64,000 nucleotides of DNA, taken from Gonapodya prolifera JEL478. Its lineage: Eukaryota > Monoblepharomycota > Monoblepharidomycetes > Monoblepharidales > Gonapodyaceae. The DNA lies in the NCBI GenBank assembly GCA_001574975.1, contig KQ965778.1, positions 109,755 to 173,754 on the forward strand, read 5' to 3'. Positions 56,240 through 64,000 of this stretch are shown here, in pieces. Every line of letters begins with the position of its first letter. Position 1 is the stretch's first letter. The position numbers were made by a program, and so were the translations under genes. A model generated the notes under the pieces. The model saw only the letters and a program-made list of their open reading frames with translations. It was not told where the DNA came from and did no database searches.

Positions 56240-58234
56240 CAAACGTTGGGTGAGCTTGTGCAAACCACCCTTATAACCTACGGAAACAACTTACAACGCA
56301 TGGAGGGATCATGAATGTAGTTGTATGCATTAATGACTCCAAGGATACCAGTAAGAGTCACAGCGATCATGGTAAAGGCACCTATAGCAGCGACGTGAAA
56401 TCAGCCGATCATCGGAGTGGAGGTCAGGTTTGTCGAACTTACCATACATCGTGAGCCATGTCCTCGTAGTAGGATCGAGGAAGTAACTGACATCGTACAT
56501 CGACCAAATGAGGAGAATGTAGAAACCATCCAAAATTAAACATGCGACGACGACAACGCAGAGAGATGAAGGCGACTCTTCCTCGACCTTGTTATGTCAC
56601 CATTGCAAATACTCAGAAATTGAGATTACAGAAGAACTCCGCCAGGGGAAAGCTCACCGCAATTTTTCCCGTTACAACGATAGAAAACGTCCCTCCTCCA
56701 AGAACGATCAGATACAGGGCGAGGGTAACAGGGGCAATGTCCGTTGTCGGATCGACGCCAAAGAGCAGGAATTGCACCCAGAACGTGATGCAGAAAAAGC
56801 CCGCAATGTGCAGAAGGACTTGAAGTACGTTGTACTGAAGAAAGCGACCTGGGATCACGTTTCCAAATAGGCAGCATTAGCAAAACGGAATCACAGTGAG
56901 TGACGTGCAGTCCCAAAGCGTTCATCAAACTCACGGCGGGTTCTGGCATCTGCTCCTGCCGCTTTGTACATCTTCCAACCCATCCTTCGCATCAATTTGA
57001 AGACCAACCACACCCACGCGATAGAGCATATGAGATTTACTCCCAAAAGTGCATAGCCAATATATCGCTGCAATACGTCCTTGATGATCGTCCGAGAAGG
57101 AGTTGTTGTGTTGAGAAAGTTTGAGTTGACAGTTCTCTTTCGGGCCTCACACAATCCAAGTGGCGGACTTACAGAGCCTCTGTAATTGAAGTCCGGAAAC
57201 CAATCCGCAACTCTGTCGTGGATTCGCCGCTCCTTCACGACGCAAAGGACGCTGAACAAAAATGAGATGACAACAAAGGCAAGAAGACCAAGAAGCTCCA
57301 TAGAATTCGACGTAGCAACCTGCAGATGAGACATGAGACACAGAGCGATCGACGATGATTATCCAATAACATGCGACAATTCACTCACCGACTCGACATA
57401 AAGGTAAAACTGATATATCTGTGCAATGACAAACACGATATAATCCAGCTTTTGTTGGAGACCAAGAGCCTAGCCATTGGTGGGATTACAGCAAATGGTG
57501 AGTCCTTCTATGACATTTCTCCGGGGTGATCCTATCCGTCGATCAACGGTGACGCACCGTCAAAACTTGCCAGTCGTCCTTGCCCTGATCCATCAAAATT
57601 AGGTTTTCTACTCTATATCTCAGTGTTATAAGTGCCGAGATCGTGCCCATATTTGTCAGGACTTGGAAAATGGCAAGACCAAATCCAAATCGGTTTGTGA
57701 GGTCTGACAGAGGACGCTTCGGTGTCAGCTGAAAAGAAAAGCCGTCTTAAAGGACTCAAGAAAATGTGATGCATTGGAGAGGTGATTCACCTTCGCTTTT
57801 AGCAACACCCAGCTCTTTGGCCGGCTCCGTCCCGTTTGAGGGGTAGATGGTCCGTCGTCCCCTTTCGGAGCACTGAACTCCACTTCCGTCTCCACCTCTT
57901 CGATGTACTCCGCCTCCGACCGTACCAGGCTGGAGAAAGTGGATACATTGAGGTTCTGCGACCCCAGCGATTCCTGCTGCTGCACCAGGGTGAATGTTCC
58001 GTCCACCAGGGACTCCAGCTCCCCCGATTCGGGTGGTATGAGGGCAGTGCCAGGCAACGTGACTCGTGCGAGTGAGTCTGAGTCGCCTCGAGCTGCTTTT
58101 CGTTCGGTGCCGTCCGGAGGAACATCGCCCGTGAGGGTGGAGTCAGGGTTTGCCACGTCCAGAGGTCTTTCCGGCAAAGACCAGTCCCGGTGTCGCGCCA
58201 GAGACTTCGTCCTATCCATCAACGGGCATTTCAT
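56240..58234 (-). CDS. Multi-pass membrane protein with long acidic leader
   Basis: From ATG 58234 the first exon codes about 150 hydrophilic, Ser/Glu-rich residues (EAEYIEEVETEVEFSAPKGD). Then come hydrophobic segments in successive exons: FGFGLAIFQVLTNMGTISAL, KLDYIVFVIAQIYQFYLYVE, LLGLLAFVVISFLFSVLCVV, RYIGYALLGVNLICSIAWVW, FLQYNVLQVLLHIAGFFCIT, ITLALYLIVLGGGTFSIVV-type and CVVVVACLILDGFYILLIWS. Last comes TMIAVTLTGILGVINAYNYI. Between them are loops such as KERRIHDRVADWFPDFNY and MRRMGWKMYKAAGADARTRR. About eight membrane segments in all. I recognise no transporter or receptor signature. The conserved-looking basic loop after helix 4 suggests a structured cytosolic surface. The 3' end is approximate (56.2-56.3 kb). 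It lies head to tail after the Dal5-type permease and before stomatin on the same strand. Confidence 0.65.
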
Positions 58235-58559
58235 AGGACTGATTACGGACGTCGGTGAAAAGACTTGACTTCACTAATCGGAATATTATTACTTCATTCG
58301 GATAAACTTCCGGAGTTTACAAGGGCTCAGCTCAGGGAGGGAGCTTATTCCCCCATCTCAGTTTGGTCTGCTTCGAGTCCGCAAAGGTACTTTATATCAG
58401 CGAGGGAAACATTTCTCTGACTTGTTTAGATCCGTGAGCGTGTATAGTAAAAGTTATCTGTACATTTTACACATCGTCAAGGTCTACGAGGTCAAAAAAA
58501 TAAAGACGGCGCCACGCTGTGACGCCTCCCCGCCGCAGGTCTGCTCGTGGTGAAAAAGA

Positions 58560-60921
58560 CTAGGCACTTGTCGACTCCGTAGTCGTGGCGGCTGCGGCGG
58601 CTGCAGCGGCTTTTCGTGCCTTGTCTCGTTTGGCCCACGTGTCCTCAGTGATGACAAGGGTCATGCACACAACCGTCAAGCAAGTCGTAATTGTGAATGC
58701 GGGTACGTATCGAGGGGCCCAGTCAGATCGGAAGAGGAACGGTCCAATGGCACCGCCAACATTACCTTTTAATGCAGGAGGTGAGCAATAGAAACGTGTC
58801 ATGGGATATGTAGGCATGCTCACCGAAGCTGTTCATCAATCCTGACGCAATGGCGTTTCCAGTTGTTCCACTCGCGGTCGAAGTGCGCCATGCCCACACG
58901 CAAGGAATAAACGACGCTGATCCTGCGGTAGCGACGAAGCATGCGAAATAAAGCTGGGGGCGCCGATGTACGATAGTCAGTGATCCAACAGAAAGTCGAG
59001 TGAAGTATATCCGCCCCTCACCACGCCAAGCCCTGCACCGGAGGGGGGAACGGTGGCAAACAGAAGAAGACCGATACCGAATACTGCTTCAGCGCAGACC
59101 ACGTGAGTGACACGTCGCTGGGTTCGGTCGGAATCTGAAACGCGTCGAATCATCAACGAATGCGGGAACATAATCGATTTTGTCCACCACTCACTCCAAG
59201 AAAAAGTCAGCGATATGAAATAGGCGCAAATCCATGGTGGAACTGTAAGAAGAAGGGCAGTGGTGGAAGTGAAGCCCAGGTTCTTGACTAAATAAATTGT
59301 GATATTAGTACCGGCTCGGACACCGAGGCTCATGATTTCGACTCACTGATTGTGGGCAGCCAGAAAGTAAGAGCTTGCGATGCAATGTTGTTGCTGAGGT
59401 AAATGAATGTGTACATCTTTTTCGCGATCGCTTTGATCAGTCCTGGTGTTTCACTTTGAGCGGCGATCATGCGAGACTCACGTATGAGTGCGGGTTGGTC
59501 ATCACTTCCATGAACTCTTTCTTGTCTGTTCCGCAAAAGATCTTCACTTAGACGAGCAGAACGGTTTGATGGCGAAATTCCTTTTGCTCACCGAAGTGCT
59601 TCGAGTGGGCGGAAGGCGCGTTGGCACCCATGCGGCCCTCGCACCAGGCTTTCTCTTCATCTGTCAGCCACTTTGCAGTGTGGGGGAAGTCCGGAAGGAT
59701 GAACCAGGTGAGAATACCCGAAAGGATGGATGGAATGCCTTCCACTGCGAGAGTTCAAATTACCCGGATTGATCAGTCTTGGATCTGGGAGTTAAGAGCG
59801 GAAAGGAAGGACTTACTGATAAAGATCCATCGCCAGCCAGAGTATCCTCCGACTCCGTTCCTGACAGTAGTAAAGAATGAAGCACGGTCGTGTCGTCAAT
59901 GAATGACACAAACGCTTCTTGCAGAGAGACAGCCCTCACATGAAAGAGATTCCGTACGATGCGAGTCCTCCGAATGCACCGGCGAGTTGTCCACTGCAGT
60001 AGAACAGGGAGAACCGCATCGCAATTTCTTTCTGCAGTTTGGTCAAGACTGTCAGAGCAACTCCGACTCTCAAGAAAGACGCAAAAGTGTTACCTTGCTG
60101 TACCACAAAGCGAAGTAGAAGATCATTCCTGGGAAGTAGCCCGCCTCACAGACACCGAGCATGAAACGCGCAGCGACGAGACCACCCAAGTTCTGACAGA
60201 AAGCCAGGCACATAGCGACGATACCTGCGGGTGCAGCACGGTGATTAATAATCTGCCCCACAATCAGGTGGAATGAGGTCGCCAGAATTACACACGTACC
60301 CCATGAAACAATGATACGAGCGAGCCATCTGGACGGTCCGAATCGCTCTGGTGAGTGGGAATTACGTCAGTGTTACAAGTCCGACAAAGTATAAAACTGG
60401 CCGAGGTGGTGTTCAAACTCACTGATCATCAAGTTGCTCGGAATCTCAAGGAAAACTAAGTTGACGAGTCATTCCCGTGTTTAGTCGAGTGAACTGGTGT
60501 AGACGGAAGCGAAACTCTGCACTCACTGTATCCAATGAAGAAAATCGAAATGGCAAGTTGCCAATCGGCGTCAGTGAGGTGGAGTTCAGTGAGAACATCG
60601 TTTTTGGCCTCGCTGTTTGCAATTTTGACGGAGGACATGTTCGTCCTATCCAAGTACTGCGAGATATGCGTCATGAGTTTAAAAGCGCCAAACACGGGTG
60701 CGCCACTGCTGGACTCACATTGAGGAGGTACAGCCATGAACTCCACGGGATGATCCGGACGTCCAGTCTGGGGGATCCGGTCGTTATTATCGTTCGATGG
60801 GTTCCGAGGGCTAGTGCACTCACTTCCGGATGATGCTCTTCTGGTGTTCTTCGGTCAGTGCGGGCACGAATTTCGCTGGAGTTTCCTCCCCAGGCGCCAT
60901 CGCTGTCTTCTCGTCCGCCAT
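58560..60921 (-). CDS. Allantoate/Dal5-family MFS transporter
   Basis: An anion:cation symporter-family MFS permease, the fungal group of allantoate, nicotinate, biotin and pantothenate carriers, at the plasma membrane. From ATG 60921, exon 1 is a cytosolic leader ending EEHQKSIIRK. It splices to LDVRIIPWSSWLYLLN, then YLDRTNMSSVKIANSEAKND (the D-R-x-N signature of the family) and DWQLAISIFFIGY. Later exons give EIPSNLMI and RFGPSRWLARIIVSWGT. VAARFMLGVCEAGYFPGMIF, FYFALWYSK, MRFSLFYCSGQLAGAFGGLA and GYSGWRWIFI lead to VEGIPSILSGILTWFILPDF. The C-terminal half has AEAVFGIGLLLFATVPPSGA, YFACFVATAGSASFIPCVWA, WRTSTASGTTGNAIASGL and GPFLFRSDWAPRYVPAF. It ends with an Ala-rich tail. About ten short introns, no damage noted. 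The exact substrate cannot be inferred. Confidence 0.9.
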
Positions 60922-61512
60922 TGCAGATGGAACTTCGACGTTCTGTTGATAACCCGGGAAATGAAACACTCTTTTCTAAAGCTCTCGAAAGTGACCGAGC
61001 TGTGGTCTTGGCGCCTCAGGGTGGTGTGGGGGTGGGATAAAGGCCGCGTGGTCTCCCACGTTACACAACATCGGTCATTTTCTCGCTAACCAGTGGTTCC
61101 AAGTGTTATAAAGCTGTTCCAAGCAACGCGTTTAATAGTTTGTGTTCGCTGGCGCTGTACTACATTTCGCTATGAGCGTCCTATCCGCGATATAATTTGA
61201 TTCCCCCTTCTACTTGTCTCACCTGCCTGAGGGAACTCTAAGTTTTGTTTTAATCTACGAGGCCTCCAATGTTTTCGAGATGTTGCAAACATTGACCTGA
61301 GGAAGAACTGAGATGTTGTACCGAGTCGGCCCCATTGGTACCCGAGACCAGTACAACCGTCAACGTTGCACGTTTCCAGTTTGATATATTTGATCTTTGT
61401 TTCTTGTCTCTCATTTCTGGATAAGTTATTCCTCTTCGTCAGGTTGGAAGGGCGCTTCGCCTCCACTGAAGGCCTCCCTTTCCGACGAAACCCTCGGCGG
61501 TTTCATTCGGTT
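60922..61512. other. Intergenic stretch, nothing recognised
   Basis: 590 bases upstream of the permease start and downstream of the glycosyltransferase-like stop. It must contain the permease promoter. No clear element seen. Confidence 0.45.
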
Positions 61513-62575
61513 TCATTCCTTAGTCCGATGATGATCAAACACCGGCGGGTAGGTCCTCTGCTTGTGCAACTCTGTATCATATTTGCCGTACTGGCTGGGA
61601 TCCAGCTGGGGCTCCAAGTTCCACTTCTTGGCAAGGACGCTGAGCACGCTCTGGTCGTGCCGGTGCAACTCGAACCCTGCGTAGTTTTCTTTCGACGTCC
61701 ATCCGTCTTCGGGCGCGATGATTCGGTAGTCGGTACTGTAGTGCAGCCATTGGTACGCGAAGGAGAGTGACCGAGGGGGACACTTTGTAGACGGCAAAGG
61801 AGGCGAGGTATTGAAAAGAGTCGGTGATTTGGGGTTCGTCTGTTCAATCAGCTCCAGTGAAGGTTCAGTGATAGCCTAATTGCTCTCCCCGGCCGGTTGC
61901 TAACTACCCACCGGCGTCCATGAGCACGAACATATCCAGCTTGGTCCACACCTAGTACCGTGGAGTCCTGACGTTGGCCCCATTGAATTTCAACAGCAGC
62001 TGGTCTCGACACCAACCTTTTCGACATACGGTAGCCGAAACGGCACAACATCCGCCCCAGTCCTCTCCGTCAAATGAAATAGAAAATCCAACTTGTCCAC
62101 CACCTTGGCCCCCGCGTCCGAATACACCACCAAATCCCCCTTTGCAGGGCCTGCATCGTCCTATACGTCACGTGGGGCTTCCACGGCCACCACCCCGCGC
62201 CCTTTTTGGCCTTCAACATCCTATGGTACGCGCTCGAAGACGTGGAGTCTAGTGAGCTCCGGTTGAACGCGAGGCAGGCGTCGGCGCCCCATGCGAGCGC
62301 GGCTTGGCAGGAGGTGGTTTGGCTGGATACGAAGGCGGTGTCGGTGCGATGGTGCGGGTGGTGTTCAGGATGGAGTGTTTGGAGAGGCCGGTGCGGGTGT
62401 ACCATGTCGCTGTGTGGAGAATGGTCCAGGTTGGGTCCATCACGACTCGTGGTGTTGTGCCAGTCGGTGGAGGCCAGGTAGCTTTCGTTTGTAGTGAAGC
62501 ATCTCCGCTAACAGCCTCTTGGAGAAATTGACGGCGGCATGGCGCATACGCTCCAAAAGCCAATGAGTTCGCCAT
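61513..62575 (-). CDS. Putative glycosyltransferase-like protein
   Basis: Reads in pieces on the minus strand: AYHRMLKAKKGAGWWPWKPH, VTYRTMQALQ, then in the adjacent frame GDLVVYSDAGAKVVDKLDFL, FHLTERTGADVVPFRLPYVE. The last exon gives YLASFAVYK, LSFAYQWLHYSTDYRIIAPE and GFELHRHDQSVLSVLAKKW, ending at 61513. The G-x-G-x-W-x-W-K-P-x block, the V-x-Y-x-D-A-G strand and the H-R-H-D-Q-S motif are those of a widespread uncharacterised glycosyltransferase-like family found in bacteria and fungi. A-x-D-A-G would hold the metal and sugar-nucleotide. A one-base shift occurs in a GGGGG run between ALQ and GDLVVY (near 62140), most simply an extra G. The start is uncertain: 62575, 62547 and 62540 are all possible ATGs and the N-terminal part is poorly resolved. 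Confidence 0.6.
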
Positions 62576-63108
62576 GTCCGCCAGTACCGAGTCCTACTGT
62601 CCCAGTCCGTGCAGGGTGATGGTCGCGCACAGGGCGAGGGCTGAAGTTAAAATCACGGAGATGACAAGCGAGTGGCTGATGTTAGGGCTCTGTTGCGTGA
62701 AGGAAGGTTCCGATGAGACAGCTGTCTTCATGGAATGGTGGTGGTTCACTCACACAGGAGCGAGAGGAGGCCACGGTGACGGTTTCTTTGAATTATCATT
62801 CGAGGTTTGACGCTGCTTGGACGTGGGATTCGACGAGACGTCGGCTTCATTGAGGTTTGCCAGTCAAGTTTGAGCTCCACGTTGGCAGCTGCGAATGCGT
62901 GAAGACCTACCCTCTTCCTCGCCCTACGGAGACGCGCTTCTCTGCCCCTCACGTACGCCGTTGTGAAGAAGGCGTGATGCGAGCGATGGCTGCAATCCGT
63001 TGGGTGATGTGCTGCGTACGAGCACTGTGGTCCTGGAAAAACCCAAGACTTGTAGCCTAAGCAACATGTGCCATGCATTCCTTGTACCGATTTTTTCTTT
63101 TGTCGATC
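62576..63108. other. Intergenic stretch, nothing recognised
   Basis: 530 bases before the transposase frame. I could not find a left terminal repeat matching the sequence after the transposase stop. Confidence 0.4.
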
Positions 63109-63867
63109 ATGACGCGCATTTCAGACCGCGAACGATTGTACGAGAGCTGCCGTCACCTACGCTTGAATAAAGAGTTTTCTGTACCTGAACTCATGAAAAC
63201 GTTTGGTGTTTCACGACGAACGGTGTTCAATTGGCTCGCAACCAAACCTGGAGACGGATCTCGACCCAAAAAGAGACCTCCTGGAAGATCTCCAAAGTGT
63301 TCCGTCGATGTCAAAGATGAAGTGTGCAGGTGGATGACTGAGGATGTGGGAAGGCGGCAGGTGGATTGTGTCGACATGGTCAAGGAGCGGTACGGCATCG
63401 ACATATCACAGAGAACGGTCGCAAACATTCTCAAAAGGCACGACGTAACCCGTAAGACCGTCTCGTACTCCTACTGCGAGCAAGAGGGTCAGCAGGCCAA
63501 TGTCAAGCATTTCCAAACCACGATGCAGTCGTTGCCCAAGGAGACTTGGGCAGCCATGGACGAGTGTGGTTTCTACCTTAACGAATCGCCCCGCTTTGGC
63601 TACTCGAAGCGGGGCACACCCGTGGTGGCTGACAGGCCAAAAGGCCGCGGTGATCACTACGTCCTCTTTCTGTGCATCCGGTACACGCCCCCAGGTGCGG
63701 AGATACGTGCCCCAGTCGTAGCGTGGACGCTTTATCGAAAGTACGCCAACGCTCAGAGGTTCCAGACGTTTCTTGAACGTGGAGTGGGATCGCCCTACAA
63801 CAGGGGCATACTGGCAACCAACGGAGGCGGAGACGCCCTGTTTCACGTTTTTCACAAGGCGAGTTGA
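63109..63867 (+). pseudogene. IS630/Tc1-mariner-type transposase, damaged 3' end
   Basis: From ATG 63109 the protein has an N-terminal helix-turn-helix (FSVPELMKTFGVSRRTVFNW), a basic linker and a second helix-turn-helix-like unit (DMVKERYGIDISQRTVANIL, KRHDVTRKTVSY). The DDE core starts with TWAAMDECGFYLNESPRFGY, SKRGTPV, carrying the first catalytic Asp. The next expected block, normally V-x-x-M-D-N-x-x-x-H, reads RGILATNGGGDALFHVFHKA and then stops at 63867. So the second Asp-Asn pair and the third acidic residue are missing. This is a 3'-damaged copy of 252 residues against about 340 in intact relatives. An upstream in-frame ATG exists at 63073. Confidence 0.75.
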
Positions 63868-64000
63868 GGCGAGGTGGTGCCACCTCTTTACTCCCCTTTT
63901 AATGCTGTTGTTACCCTCTCAACTCTCCTCTTTTTTTGTGAGCCCAACTCTCAACTCCCCTCTTTCCTTTTCGAGGTATGGCGAGGTTTTTTTTTTTTTT
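63868..64000. other. Low-complexity tail to the window edge
   Basis: Pyrimidine-rich sequence with repeated CTCTCAACTC(C/T) and short GGCGAGGT motifs, ending in a run of T. It may be the right end of the transposon. The window stops before this can be settled. Confidence 0.4.

Overview
This window looks like nuclear DNA of a fungus, possibly an early-diverging (chytrid-type) one. Most genes are split by short introns with GTGAGT-like donors and CAG/TAG acceptors. Genes lie on both strands without operons. Coding stretches are GC-rich with long antisense shadow ORFs, and gene-dense blocks alternate with AT-richer repeat and transposon blocks. The lineage is an inference from gene content only.

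0.8-13 kb is a compact housekeeping block. A DUF1764 protein (-) and GDP-mannose pyrophosphorylase (+) diverge from a shared promoter. A ZIP metal transporter (-) meets the latter tail to tail. Then come a decayed Rrp6/EXOSC10-like nuclease relic (-), a Cys-rich zinc-binding gene (-), an F-box-like gene (-), an RWD-RING-IBR-RING (RNF14-type) ubiquitin ligase (+) and thymidylate synthase (-). A 4.17 kb hAT transposon with clear ends (13.43-17.60 kb) sits about 350 bp upstream of the thymidylate synthase start. It is followed by a tRNA-Gly(UCC) and a decayed MFS permease.

20.8-29.3 kb is apparently one very large minus-strand gene of about 8 exons. It would encode a mostly disordered Ser/Pro-rich protein of roughly 2,700 residues, with a poly-proline tract joined to a WH2 actin-binding motif and an unrecognised C-terminal domain. 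29.3-38.9 kb is a repeat-rich gene desert with degenerate ~145-150 bp repeats. It holds relics of a P-loop (Crinkler-like) ATPase and a family-25-like glycosyltransferase.

38.9-46.7 kb holds a YccF/DUF307 membrane protein (-), a secreted Cys-rich protein with a probable C-terminal anchor (+), a degenerate tandem array of ~350-450 bp units, and an unrecognised two-exon gene (+).

48-61 kb is dominated by membrane genes: a TLC-like multi-pass protein, another multi-pass protein, a multi-RRM protein, a stomatin, a six-helix-type unknown and a Dal5-family permease. The window ends with a putative glycosyltransferase and a broken IS630/Tc1-mariner transposase.

Several conserved genes carry single-base frameshifts or isolated in-frame stops (ZIP, MFS, glycosyltransferase, RBR ligase, secreted protein). 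Either the consensus has residual base errors or there is widespread decay, so exon models should be read with that in mind. I did not find a convincing new multi-gene system. The best candidates for new biology are the giant poly-Pro/WH2 protein, the two tandem-repeat families and the secreted Cys-rich protein.
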